DNA from: Haliea sp964022665
GTDB lineage: Bacteria; Pseudomonadota; Gammaproteobacteria; Pseudomonadales; Halieaceae
Direction: 5' to 3'
DNA: 64,000 nt
Assembly (NCBI GenBank): GCA_964022665.1
Contig: CAXIDF010000017.1
Coordinates: 26,628 to 90,627, forward strand
A program made the position numbers and the translations under genes. How positions within the stretch are numbered: position 1 is the first letter of the stretch; each line of letters starts with the position of its first letter. Of the stretch, positions 16,999 to 25,751 are shown in pieces. The notes under the pieces are model-generated. The model was given only the letters and a program-made list of their open reading frames with translations, was not told the DNA's origin and searched no databases.

Positions 16999-18069
16999 CT
17001 ATTGGGTCTGGGTGCTCTGTTCCAGCCATGGCTCAAAAGCGCTGGAGTACAGCGGCACAATACGCTCACCGTCGCGTCGCATCAAATACACGGCCAGCCC
17101 TTCTGCTTCTGCCAGCGCCAACGCCTCATCGGCGCCGAGTACGGTCAGGGCAGTGGCCCAGCCGTCTGCGGTCATGCAGTCGTCCGCCAATACGGTGACA
17201 GAAACCAGGTCGTGTGCCACCGGGTAGCCGGTTCGCGGGTCGATACTGTGGGAGTAGCGCCGCCCCTCCAGCTCGAAATAGTTGCGGTAGTCGCCCGAGG
17301 TGGCCACGGCGATATCTTCCAGTGCAATACCCAGGGCGACGGCTCGCGCGCCGGGCTCGGGGCGCTCCACGGAGATGCGCCAGGCGTCGCCCCGGGGGCT
17401 GTTGCAGGCTACACGCATCTCACCGCCCACTTCAACCAGGAAGCTGTCGATACCCTGCTCGCTCAGCGCGTTCGCCAGCACGTCGACAGCGTAGCCCTTG
17501 GCGATCGAAGACAGATCGAGTTCCACCTGGCGCAGACGGCGCAGGCGTTGCAGCTCGGCATCGAATTCAACGAACTGCTGACCCACACGGTCCCGGGCGG
17601 CCTCAATGGCGCTGGTCCGCGGCAACTCCATACGAGGTTCGACAGGGCCAAAGCCCCAGAGTTCGACCAGCGGCCCCACGGTGACATCGTAGGCACCACT
17701 CGTGCGCTCGCCGATACGTAGAGCTTCGGCCATGACGCGTGCGAAGTGGTCGGACACAGGCACCCAGCTACCGACGACACCGCGGTTGAAGCGGCTGATT
17801 TCCGAGTCAACCTGCCAGGTGGACATGCTGTCATTCACGCTCACCAACAAGCCTTCCAGGCTGGTCTGAACCTGCTCCGGTGGTGCGGTCTGTGGGCCCG
17901 GCAGGTAAGTCACGTGCCAGGTGGTGCCCATGGTCGCGCCGGACAGGGCTACGCCGGAGTTGGGCTGCGAACACGCGGCGAGCAGGAGAACGCCGGCCAG
18001 CAGAAACCAGGCTGGCCTACAAAAAAGCCACCCCGAAGAGTGGCTTTCACTGAGCGTGTGGCGGTGCAT
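16999..18069 (-). CDS. apbE: FAD:protein FMN transferase (lipoprotein)
   Basis: A 356-residue ApbE that covalently attaches FMN to threonines of NqrB and NqrC in the periplasm. The signal peptide ends in the lipobox LAAC (Cys33), so it is membrane-anchored. Family regions include GATMGTTWHV, SEISRFNRG, and the C-terminal TADGWATALTVLG. The ATG at 18069 overlaps the nqrF stop (TGATG); a GTG one codon earlier is also possible. An intrinsic-terminator-like hairpin lies inside codons 8-16, which could make apbE and nqrM expression depend on read-through. Confidence 0.94.
   Translation of the reverse strand: MHRHTLSESHSSGWLFCRPAWFLLAGVLLLAACSQPNSGVALSGATMGTTWHVTYLPGPQTAPPEQVQTSLEGLLVSVNDSMSTWQVDSEISRFNRGVVGSWVPVSDHFARVMAEALRIGERTSGAYDVTVGPLVELWGFGPVEPRMELPRTSAIEAARDRVGQQFVEFDAELQRLRRLRQVELDLSSIAKGYAVDVLANALSEQGIDSFLVEVGGEMRVACNSPRGDAWRISVERPEPGARAVALGIALEDIAVATSGDYRNYFELEGRRYSHSIDPRTGYPVAHDLVSVTVLADDCMTADGWATALTVLGADEALALAEAEGLAVYLMRRDGERIVPLYSSAFEPWLEQSTQTQ
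18021..18047 (-). terminator. Intrinsic terminator inside the 5' end of apbE
   Basis: On the minus strand, AAAGCCACTC, the tetraloop TTCG and GGGTGGCTTT form a 10-bp stem (one G-U pair) closed as C-UUCG-G. Six consecutive T's overlap its end. This has every feature of a rho-independent terminator for the nqr transcript, yet it lies within the apbE reading frame (codons 8-16), 22 bp after the start codon. It may act as an attenuator setting the nqrA-F to apbE-nqrM ratio. Confidence 0.75.
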
Positions 18070-19292
18070 CACCCGCCGAAGTCGTCCAGCAGGATATTTT
18101 CCGGCTCAACGCCCATATCCGTCAGCATGCGCACGACCGCGGCATTCATCATTGGCGGACCGCACATGTAAAACTCACAATCTTCAGGCGCGGGGTGGTC
18201 CTTGAGGTACTCTTCGTACAGCACGTTGTGAATGAACCCGGTCAGGCCATCCCAGTTGTCCTCTGGCTGCGGGTCCGAGAGAGCAACGTGCCATTCGAAG
18301 TTATCGTTCTCCGCGGCTAGCTGGTCGTAGTCTTCCACATAGAACATTTCGCGCAACGAGCGGGCGCCGTACCAGAAGGAAATCTTGCGCTTGCTGTGCA
18401 AGCGCTTGAGCTGGTCGAACAGGTGCGAGCGCATGGGCGCCATACCTGCACCACCGCCGATAAAGATCATCTCGGCGTCCGTGTCCTTGGCGAAGAACTC
18501 GCCGAAGGGGCCGTAGACCTTCACCTTGTCACCGGGCTTCAGGTTGAACACCCAGGACGACATAATGCCGGGCGGGATACCTTCACTGCCAGGGGGTGGC
18601 GTGGCGATACGAATGTTGAATTTAACCAGGCCGCGCTCTTCAGGGTAGTTGGCCATGGAGTAGGCGCGGATGGTGGTTTCCTCTACCTTGGATTCCAGCT
18701 TGAAGAAGCCGAACCGCTCCCAGTCGCCACGGTACTCCTCGTCGATATCGAAATCCTTGTATTTCACCAGGTGCGGCGGACATTCCAGCTGCACATAACC
18801 GCCGGCACGAAAATCGACGTTCTCTCCTTCAGGCAGCTTGAGTGTCAGCTCCTTGATGAAAGTGGCAACGTTGGGGTTGCTCTCTACCGTGCACTCCCAC
18901 TGCTTGACGCCGAAGACTTCCTCCGGCACTTCGATTTTCATGTCCTGTTTGACGGCGGTCTGACAGCTCAGGCGCCAGCCTTCCTGCGCGTCGCGCTTGG
19001 TGAAATGCCCCTCTTCCGTGGGCAACATGGCACCGCCGCCCTCGGTGATGATGCACTTGCACTGCGCACAGGTGCCGCCGCCGCCGCAGGCGGAGGGCAG
19101 GAACAGGCCGCTCTCGGAGAGCGTCTGCAGCAATTTGCCACCCGCGGGGACGTGAATGGTTTTCTCGCCGTTGATTTCAATGGCGACCTCACCACTGCTA
19201 ACCAGGCGTGAGCGTGCACTCAGGATGATGGCGACCAGGGCGAGCACGATCGCCGTGAACATGGTAACACCGAGGATGATCGTCAGGTTCAT
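18069..19292 (-). CDS. nqrF: Na+-NQR subunit F (NADH dehydrogenase, 2Fe-2S, FAD)
   Basis: The 407-residue electron-entry subunit. It has an N-terminal membrane helix (about 4-26), a ferredoxin-type domain with ligands Cys69, Cys75, Cys78 and Cys110, an FAD-binding site RAYSMANYPEE, and an NADH-binding region GGGAGMAPMRSHLF. It oxidises NADH and passes electrons via FAD and 2Fe-2S to the membrane subunits. It is the sixth gene of nqrABCDEF and directly abuts apbE. Confidence 0.97.
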   Translation of the reverse strand: MNLTIILGVTMFTAIVLALVAIILSARSRLVSSGEVAIEINGEKTIHVPAGGKLLQTLSESGLFLPSACGGGGTCAQCKCIITEGGGAMLPTEEGHFTKRDAQEGWRLSCQTAVKQDMKIEVPEEVFGVKQWECTVESNPNVATFIKELTLKLPEGENVDFRAGGYVQLECPPHLVKYKDFDIDEEYRGDWERFGFFKLESKVEETTIRAYSMANYPEERGLVKFNIRIATPPPGSEGIPPGIMSSWVFNLKPGDKVKVYGPFGEFFAKDTDAEMIFIGGGAGMAPMRSHLFDQLKRLHSKRKISFWYGARSLREMFYVEDYDQLAAENDNFEWHVALSDPQPEDNWDGLTGFIHNVLYEEYLKDHPAPEDCEFYMCGPPMMNAAVVRMLTDMGVEPENILLDDFGG

Positions 19293-19306
19293 AACAGCAC
19301 TTCCGC

Positions 19307-19915
19307 CTAGAGATTCATACCACCGAAAGACATAAAGCCGAGAGACATCAGCCCTACCGTGATGAAGGTGATGCCGAGGCCCTGCAGGCCATCGGGCACA
19401 TCACTGTACTTGAGCTTTTCGCGGATACCCGCAAGCGCCACAATCGCCAGCGCCCAGCCGACACCGGCACCGGCACCGAAGACCACGCTTTCACCAAAGG
19501 TGTAGTCGCGTTCCACCATGAAAAGCGCCGCGCCCAGAATGGCACAGTTTACTGTAATCAAGGGCAGGAACACGCCGAGCGCGTTGTACAGAACCGGGAC
19601 ATACTTGTCGAGGAACATCTCCATGATCTGGACAATGGCCGCGATTACGCCGATGTACGACAGCAGCCCCAGGAAGCTCAGGTCAACGTCAGGCAGCCCC
19701 GCCCACGCCAGCGCGCCATCGGCGAGCAGGTAGTTGTAGATCAGGTTGTTCACGGGCACCGTGATGGTGAGCACCACGATCACAGCGATGCCCAAACCAA
19801 TGGCCGCTTGCACCTTCTTGGAGATGGCGAGGAAGGTGCACATGCCGAGGAAGAAGGCCAGCGCCATGTTTTCAATAAACACGGCCCGGATAAACAGGCT
19901 CAGATACTGTTCCAT
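19307..19915 (-). CDS. nqrE: Na+-NQR subunit E
   Basis: A 202-residue protein with six predicted membrane helices. The NqrE cysteines that share an iron centre with NqrD are visible as Cys26 (FFLGMCTFLA) and Cys124 (TVNCAILGAA). It is the antiporter-like partner of NqrD and forms the transmembrane electron path. It shares one base with the nqrD stop. Confidence 0.97.
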   Translation of the reverse strand: MEQYLSLFIRAVFIENMALAFFLGMCTFLAISKKVQAAIGLGIAVIVVLTITVPVNNLIYNYLLADGALAWAGLPDVDLSFLGLLSYIGVIAAIVQIMEMFLDKYVPVLYNALGVFLPLITVNCAILGAALFMVERDYTFGESVVFGAGAGVGWALAIVALAGIREKLKYSDVPDGLQGLGITFITVGLMSLGFMSFGGMNL

Positions 19916-20577
19916 TACGCGCCCTCCTCGGCAGCGGTGTGCTTCGCCATGCGGAAGTCGGGCTCTTCAACCTGCTTTTTGTCCACGCTACGCAGAATCC
20001 AGATAAAACCGCCTATCAGGAAGAATGCACTGGGGGGCAACAGCAGCAGGCCGTTGGGGTTGTACCAGCCGCCTTCCGTGACCAGCGGCAGCACTTCCAT
20101 CCCGAACAGCTTGCCTGAGCCGAACAGCTCACGCACGAACGCTACCGCGAGCAGCACTGTGCTGTAGCCGAGGCCGTTGCCGATGCCGTCGAAGAAGCTG
20201 GGCAGCGGCGGGTTCTTCATGGCGAACGCTTCCGCGCGCCCCATCACGATACAGTTGGTAATGATGAGCCCCACAAACACCGAGAGCTGCTTGCTGATGT
20301 CGTAGGCAACCGCTTTCAATACCTGGTCAACCACAATCACCAGCGAGGCGATAACGGTCATCTGTACGATGATGCGGATGCTGCCGGGAATCTGGGTGCG
20401 GATCGCGGAAATAAACAGGTTGGAAAAGGCGGTGACCAGGGTCAGCGCAATACACATCACCACAGTGACCTGCAGGGACGAGGTGACGGCCAGCGCCGAA
20501 CAGATACCGAGAATCTGCAGGGCAATGGGGTTGTTCTTGAAAATGGGCGTAATGAGGGTGTCCTTAACCGCTGACAT
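19915..20577 (-). CDS. nqrD: Na+-NQR subunit D
   Basis: A 220-residue polytopic protein, an inverted-topology homologue of NqrE. Its iron-ligand cysteines appear at Cys26 (ILGICSALA) and Cys109 (IITNCIVMG). It is encoded one base after nqrC and overlaps nqrE by one base, so expression should be tightly coupled. Confidence 0.97.
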   Translation of the reverse strand: MSAVKDTLITPIFKNNPIALQILGICSALAVTSSLQVTVVMCIALTLVTAFSNLFISAIRTQIPGSIRIIVQMTVIASLVIVVDQVLKAVAYDISKQLSVFVGLIITNCIVMGRAEAFAMKNPPLPSFFDGIGNGLGYSTVLLAVAFVRELFGSGKLFGMEVLPLVTEGGWYNPNGLLLLPPSAFFLIGGFIWILRSVDKKQVEEPDFRMAKHTAAEEGA

Positions 20578-20578
20578 C

Positions 20579-21358
20579 TCAGGCCTCCCCTGCTTTCAGG
20601 TTATTGAGGAATGGTTCATAACCCTGCTCACCGAGCCAGAAATGAACCAGTTGCGTGACGCCACGCGAAGTCAGCGTGGCGCCGGACAGGCCATCCACGC
20701 GCCAGGGCGCATCGGGGCTGCCGGGGTCAACGCTACCCTTCGCCAGCGACAGGGCAACGTCCCCATCGCGATAGACTTTCTTGCCCGGCCACTGTGCTTT
20801 CCAACGGGGGTTGTCGACTTCACCGCCGAGTCCCGGTGTTTCTCCGTGCTCGTAGAAGCCGAGGCCAGCGACGGTGTTGGCATCCGACTCCAGCGCAATA
20901 AAGCCGTAGAGGGTCGACCAGAGGCCGTAGCCGCGGACAGGCAGGATCAGCTTGTCAATGCCGCCGCTACTGCCCTCGACCAGGTACACCAATGCATAGT
21001 GTTCGCGGCTGCCAATGCCAGCGATGTCTTCCGACTTGCTCAAATCGGTGGAGCGGTCGGGCTCTTTCGCCGCTTTGGTCTGCTCGTAGCTGGCCGGGTC
21101 AACCGCATCGGTGAACTCGCCGGTGCGCAGGTCCACCACGCGGGTTTTCACCTGCGCGAACTGCTCCTCAATAGAGCGTTCTTCATCAAGCATACCGGCG
21201 GCGGCAAGGATATTGCGTTTGCGGTCCAGTGTTTTGTTCGCTTCCTGCGCGGGCTTGAGCATCACCGCGGCGGTTGAGACCACCACGGAACACACGATAC
21301 ACAGCGCGAAGGCGACCAGCAGGGTCTTACTGATGCCGTCATTCTTAGACACGGGCAA
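20579..21358 (-). CDS. nqrC: Na+-NQR subunit C (covalent FMN)
   Basis: A 259-residue protein with an N-terminal membrane helix (about 12-34) and a periplasmic FMN-binding domain. The flavinylation sequence DGLSGAT (222-228) matches the ApbE target D-x-x-(S/T)-G-A-T and predicts phosphoester-bound FMN on Thr228. It overlaps nqrB by 14 bp. Confidence 0.97.
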   Translation of the reverse strand: MPVSKNDGISKTLLVAFALCIVCSVVVSTAAVMLKPAQEANKTLDRKRNILAAAGMLDEERSIEEQFAQVKTRVVDLRTGEFTDAVDPASYEQTKAAKEPDRSTDLSKSEDIAGIGSREHYALVYLVEGSSGGIDKLILPVRGYGLWSTLYGFIALESDANTVAGLGFYEHGETPGLGGEVDNPRWKAQWPGKKVYRDGDVALSLAKGSVDPGSPDAPWRVDGLSGATLTSRGVTQLVHFWLGEQGYEPFLNNLKAGEA

Positions 21359-22544
21359 GCCTCCGTTTGATATTTGACTGGATCACGAAATGGTCCATCA
21401 GCGGCGCAAACAGGTTGGCAAACAGGATGGCCAGCATGATGCCTTCCGGAAAGGCCGGGTTGACCACGCGAATCAGCACACACATCACACCGATCAGTAT
21501 GCCGTAGGCAAACTTGCCGGTGTTGGTGTAAGCGGCGGACACCGGGTCGGTGGCCATGAACATCATGCCAAAGGCGAAACCACCCACCACCAGATGCCAG
21601 TAGAACGGCATGTTGAACATCGGGTTGGTCTCGGAGCCAATCAGGTTGAACAGCGACGACAGCGCGACCATGCCGAGGAACACGCCGGCGACAATGCGCC
21701 AGGAAGCGATACGCATCACCATCAATACGGCACCACCAATCAGGATAGCCAGCGTCGATGTCTCGCCGATGGAGCCGTGTATGTTGCCTACAAAAGCCTG
21801 CATCCAGGTGATCTGCTCCTGGGCGAGCCCGGAGATGCCATCCGATGCCACAATCGACAGTGGCGTGGCGCCGGTGTAGCCGTCTACCGCCGTCCACACG
21901 CCGTCACCGGACATCTGCGCCGGGTAGGCAAAGTAGAGAAAAGCGCGCCCGGTGAGGGCGGGATTCAGGAAGTTCTTGCCGGTACCGCCGAACACTTCCT
22001 TGCCGATAACCACACCAAAACTGATACCCAGGGCCACCTGCCACAGGGGCACATCGGGCGGGCAGATCAGGGCGAAGAGGATAGACGTGACGAAGAAACC
22101 CTCGTTCACCTCGTGGCCACGCTTCATGGCGAACAACACCTCCCAAAAACCGCCGACCAGGAAGGTGGTGGCGTAAATGGGCAGGAAGTAGAGCGCGCCG
22201 AAGAAAAAGCAGTCCCAGAGACTGGACGCGTCATAGCCGCCGAAGGCGGCAATCAGGCTGCCGCGCCAACCGTCCACCGATCCGCCCGTGGCGGCGAGGA
22301 TATCGTTGGCCTGGAACCCCAGGTTGTACATGCCGTAGAACATGGCCGGGAACGTGGCGAACCAGACGGTAATCATGATCCGCTTCAGGTCCACGCCGTC
22401 GCGAACATGTGCCGTGCTCCGCGTTACCGAAGAGGGCGAATAGAAAATGGTATCCACCGCTTCGTAGAGCGGATACCACTGTTTGAAGCGCCCCCCCTCT
22501 TCAAAATGGTGCTCAACACCGTCAAGGATCTTGCGCAGTCCCAC
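21345..22544 (-). CDS. nqrB: Na+-NQR subunit B (covalent FMN, riboflavin)
   Basis: The 399-residue main membrane subunit with about ten helices; it carries the sodium and quinone paths. The flavinylation site DGYTGAT (221-227) predicts covalent FMN on Thr227, attached by the ApbE encoded downstream. It is separated from nqrA by 3 bp. Confidence 0.97.
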   Translation of the reverse strand: MGLRKILDGVEHHFEEGGRFKQWYPLYEAVDTIFYSPSSVTRSTAHVRDGVDLKRIMITVWFATFPAMFYGMYNLGFQANDILAATGGSVDGWRGSLIAAFGGYDASSLWDCFFFGALYFLPIYATTFLVGGFWEVLFAMKRGHEVNEGFFVTSILFALICPPDVPLWQVALGISFGVVIGKEVFGGTGKNFLNPALTGRAFLYFAYPAQMSGDGVWTAVDGYTGATPLSIVASDGISGLAQEQITWMQAFVGNIHGSIGETSTLAILIGGAVLMVMRIASWRIVAGVFLGMVALSSLFNLIGSETNPMFNMPFYWHLVVGGFAFGMMFMATDPVSAAYTNTGKFAYGILIGVMCVLIRVVNPAFPEGIMLAILFANLFAPLMDHFVIQSNIKRRLARV

Positions 22545-22547
22545 GGT

Positions 22548-23894
22548 CTAACCCTCCTTCTCGATGCGTGTCAGGTTGTCCCGCAAAATGGGACCGTACT
22601 CGTACTTGCCGGGGCACACGTAGGTGCACAGCGCCAGATCTTCTTCGTCGAGGTCGAGGCAGCCCAGCGACTGGGCAGTCTCGGTGTCCCCTACAATCAG
22701 TGCCCGCAACAGGTGCGTGGGCAGATAATCCTGCGGCACCACCGTTTCATAGGTGCCCACCGGCACCATGGCACGCTGGCTGCCATTGGTGGTGGTAGTC
22801 ATGGCCAGTGGCTTGAGGCCGAACAGGCTGCTGAGGTAGATGCCCAGATTGGAATGCTTTTCCACGCCGGGTGACAGCCAGCCCATAAAGGCCCGCTGAC
22901 GACCCTCAAGCAGCACGGATACCTGGTTGTGGTAGCGCCCCAGGTAGGCAGTCGGCGCCTGTACGCGACGGCCGCCAAGCACCGACCCGGAAATGACCCG
23001 GTTGTCGCCATCTTTTGTTTCGCCGGCACACAGGGCCTGGAGGTCGGCCCCCAGGCGCGTGCGCAGCAGTCGTGGCTTGAGCACCTGCGGCCCGCTCAGC
23101 GCGATCACGCGCGAGGTGTAAATCGCACCGTCGAGGAACAGGCGACCGAGGGCAATCACGTCCTGGTAGCCAATAGTCCAGACAACCTTGGTCGCCGTGA
23201 CGCCACCCTCGAGGAAGTGGATATGCGTCCCCGCAAGACCCGCGGGGTGCGGTCCGCCAAACTCCGCCAGCTGTATGTTCTGTGCTTGACCTGCGGGCAG
23301 GTTGGCACCGGGGGCCGCGCAAAGGTAAACCGTACCGGCCGTGAGCTGGGCGAGGATATCCTGCCCCAGGGCGAAAGCTTCAGGTTCCGCTGCAATGACC
23401 ACTGACGGATCGGCCGCGAGCGGATGAGTATCGATTGCGGTAATGAAAATTGCCGCCGCCTCGGCGTCCAGGGCCGGCACGCGGCTGAACGGACGGGTGC
23501 GCAGTGCGGTCCACTGTCCCGCGTTGTTGAGGTGTTCGCGAATGGTCTCGCTGCCCAGTTTGCGCGCTTCGTCGGCACTGTAGGCAGTGAAACTCTCGGA
23601 GGCATCGCCCTCCACCTCGATCACCACCGACTGCAAGGCGCGGCGCGCGCCACGGTTGATGGCGGCCACCACGCCACCCGCAGGTGCCGTGTAGCGAACG
23701 CCTGCCGTCTTCTTGTCGGTGAAGAGCAATTGGCCGGCCTTCACCCGGTCGCCCTCGGCCACTTCCATGGTCGGTTTCATGCCGACGTAATCCGGCCCTA
23801 CCAGCGCCACGGCACGTGCCGGAGAAGCTTCTTCAATCGCTTGCTGGGGGGCGCCCTGGATGGGAATATCCATGCCCCGCTTGATCTTGATCAT
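22548..23894 (-). CDS. nqrA: Na+-NQR subunit A
   Basis: A 448-residue peripheral cytoplasmic subunit associated with quinone reduction. It begins MIKIKRGMDIPIQGAPQQ, as usual for NqrA, and has the typical length. It is the first gene of the nqr operon. A weak AGG ribosome-binding site precedes the ATG, with a 5' leader of about 145 nt from the predicted promoter. Confidence 0.97.
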   Translation of the reverse strand: MIKIKRGMDIPIQGAPQQAIEEASPARAVALVGPDYVGMKPTMEVAEGDRVKAGQLLFTDKKTAGVRYTAPAGGVVAAINRGARRALQSVVIEVEGDASESFTAYSADEARKLGSETIREHLNNAGQWTALRTRPFSRVPALDAEAAAIFITAIDTHPLAADPSVVIAAEPEAFALGQDILAQLTAGTVYLCAAPGANLPAGQAQNIQLAEFGGPHPAGLAGTHIHFLEGGVTATKVVWTIGYQDVIALGRLFLDGAIYTSRVIALSGPQVLKPRLLRTRLGADLQALCAGETKDGDNRVISGSVLGGRRVQAPTAYLGRYHNQVSVLLEGRQRAFMGWLSPGVEKHSNLGIYLSSLFGLKPLAMTTTTNGSQRAMVPVGTYETVVPQDYLPTHLLRALIVGDTETAQSLGCLDLDEEDLALCTYVCPGKYEYGPILRDNLTRIEKEG

Positions 23895-24136
23895 ACGATC
23901 TGCCTACAGGTTCGTCAGTATTTGTGGCGGCCAGAGCCGTGTGTGAAGCCTGTGCTCCACAGCTGGCAGCGGCGAGGCGCAGAGCTTTCCGTGCACCTTG
24001 CCGGGCCGGAGGAATCAAGCGCAGCCACCCTGTCCCGGGCCGCGCGCATTATAACGGAAGCCTGCGCCAAAACACCACTGCGCAAGCCGCCCTTCGCGCT
24101 GTTTCCACACATACGTGCGGCGCCCCGCCGCGGGCC
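23895..24136 (-). promoter_or_regulatory. nqr promoter and leader region
   Basis: A gene-free 242-bp stretch between gap and nqrA. It holds a perfect minus-strand -10 TATAAT (24048-24053) followed by a GC-rich discriminator, predicting a start near 24041. No convincing -35 lies 16-18 bp upstream, so an activator may be needed. A short GCGGCG-CCC-CGCCGC hairpin (24117-24131) follows the gap stop but lacks a T-tract. I see no riboswitch or open reading frame of note. Confidence 0.5.
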
Positions 24137-25606
24137 TCAGGAATTCCTGGGGTAGCGGGCGTAGCGGATGCCGGATACCTGCTCAAGGATGCGATACACC
24201 TGGCAGCTATAGCCGAACTCGTTGTCATACCACAGGTACAGCACGGCCTGCGTGCCGTTGACGATGGTCGCCTGGGCGTCAAAGATGCAGGCATGGCGCG
24301 AGCCAACAAAATCGCTGGATACCACCTCGGGCGAGTTGGAGTAGTCGATCTGCTTGCGCATGGTGGAGTGCAGGGCCATGTGGCGCATGTACTCGTTGAC
24401 TTCTTCCTTGGTGGTGGCGCGCCCTAGTGTCAGGTTGAGAATCGCCATGGACACGTTGGGAATGGGTACCCGGATCGCGTTGCCGGTAAGCTTGCCCGCG
24501 AGTTGCGGCAGCACCTTGGCCACCGCCTTGGCGGCACCGGTTTCGGTGATCACCATGTTCAGCGGCGCACTGCGCCCGCGACGATCGGCCTTGTGGTAGT
24601 TGTCGATGAGGTTCTGGTCGTTGGTGTAGGCGTGCACGGTCTCCACGTGACCGCTGATGATGCCATAGCGATCATCCATCGCCTTGAGCGGGGGCACAAT
24701 GGCATTGGTGGTGCAGGACGCGGCGGAAATAATCGTGTCCGCTGCGTCAATCATGTCGTTATTGATACCGGCGACCACGTTCTTCATGTCGCCCTTGCCG
24801 GGTGCTGTGAGGATGACTTTGGCGACGCCCTTGGACTGCAGGTGCCGCGACAGGCCTTCCTGATCGCGCCAGACGCCGGTGTTATCGACCACAATGGCAT
24901 TATTAATGCCGTATTCCGTGTAGTCGATGCTATCGGGCGAATCGGCGTAGATCACCTTCACCTCGTTGCCGTTGGCAACAAAGGACTGGCGCTCCTCATC
25001 CACACGGATGGTGCCGTCGAAGGCGCCGTGTACCGAGTCGCGGCGCAGCAGGCTGGCGCGCTTGACCAGGTCATCGGGGGCAGAGCCCTTGCGTACGACC
25101 ACGGCGCGCAGGCGCAGCGACTCGCCGCCGTCTGTCTTGTCAATCAGGATACGCGCCATAAGCCGCCCGATGCGACCGAATCCGTAGAGCACGACATCAA
25201 CCGGGGCGTGACCGGGCTCCGGACGCGCGCCGATCAGGTCGGCGACTTCCTGGCGAACGTAATCGTCGACACTGAGGCCGGCACCCTCGCCCTTGTCGTA
25301 GTACTGCACCGCCAGCCGGCCGATATCGATATGCGCCGGGCCGAGGTCCAGTGCGGACAGCGACTTGATGATCGGGAAGGTTTCGAACTCGGAGAGCTCG
25401 TTTTCCTCTACCTGCCGCACATAGCGGTGGTCCTTCATAATCTGGGTGACTGATTGGTTGACCAGCGACTTGCCGTAGATGTAGCACTTCACATTCTTGC
25501 GGCGGGACAGTTCACCCACGAGGGGGATCATGCCTTCGGCCAGCGCCTCGCGCTCTTTCCAGTCTTTGAAATAGTCGTCAGGACGCTCTCGCTTGCGTTC
25601 GTTCAC
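24137..25606 (-). CDS. gap: Long-form glyceraldehyde-3-phosphate dehydrogenase
   Basis: A 489-residue NAD(P)-dependent dehydrogenase. A N-terminal extension of about 133 residues precedes the Rossmann fold (GFGRIGR, 142-148). Catalytic Cys298 lies in SAASCTTNA and His325 in VHAYTNDQ; RRGRSAPLNM is the phosphate-binding loop. Long-form GAPDHs of this type occur in Pseudomonas and relatives beside mfd and nqr, as here. The role of the extension is unknown. It is divergent from mfd and has its own promoter. Confidence 0.92.
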   Translation of the reverse strand: MNERKRERPDDYFKDWKEREALAEGMIPLVGELSRRKNVKCYIYGKSLVNQSVTQIMKDHRYVRQVEENELSEFETFPIIKSLSALDLGPAHIDIGRLAVQYYDKGEGAGLSVDDYVRQEVADLIGARPEPGHAPVDVVLYGFGRIGRLMARILIDKTDGGESLRLRAVVVRKGSAPDDLVKRASLLRRDSVHGAFDGTIRVDEERQSFVANGNEVKVIYADSPDSIDYTEYGINNAIVVDNTGVWRDQEGLSRHLQSKGVAKVILTAPGKGDMKNVVAGINNDMIDAADTIISAASCTTNAIVPPLKAMDDRYGIISGHVETVHAYTNDQNLIDNYHKADRRGRSAPLNMVITETGAAKAVAKVLPQLAGKLTGNAIRVPIPNVSMAILNLTLGRATTKEEVNEYMRHMALHSTMRKQIDYSNSPEVVSSDFVGSRHACIFDAQATIVNGTQAVLYLWYDNEFGYSCQVYRILEQVSGIRYARYPRNS

Positions 25607-25653
25607 TCGTCTGTCACCTGTGTGAGGGGGAATACGGGTTGCAACGGGCGCGT

Positions 25654-25682
25654 ATTATCCCGCCGCATCCCGGCAAGGGCAA
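25654..25682 (-). promoter_or_regulatory. gap promoter
   Basis: Minus strand: -35 TTGCCC (25677-25682), a 17-bp spacer and -10 GATAAT (25654-25659). This predicts a start near 25647 and a leader of about 40 nt before the gap ATG. Confidence 0.55.
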
Positions 25683-25711
25683 GGCACAGTGGTACTTTTC
25701 ACCCAGCGCTT

Positions 25712-25717
25712 TACAAT
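25712..25717 (+). promoter_or_regulatory. mfd -10 element
   Basis: TACAAT on the plus strand, predicting a start near 25724. The -35 is poor. Its location downstream of the GTG at 25689 argues that mfd begins at the ATG at 25752. Confidence 0.4.
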
Positions 25718-25751
25718 AAGTGCCCCTTCCGCACTGAAACACCGGGTTTTC

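Noticed and set aside
21390..22874. Long plus-strand open frame of nearly 500 codons opposite nqrB and nqrA
   Set aside because: Its translation is low-complexity (His/Gln/Gly-rich), typical of an antisense shadow in a GC-rich gene, and the opposite strand is clearly nqrB.
24117..24131. GCGGCG-CCC-CGCCGC hairpin as the gap terminator
   Set aside because: No T-tract follows on the minus strand and the region is generally GC-rich.
25689..25751. Upstream GTG start for mfd
   Set aside because: It would precede the predicted transcription start and adds residues not typical of Mfd.
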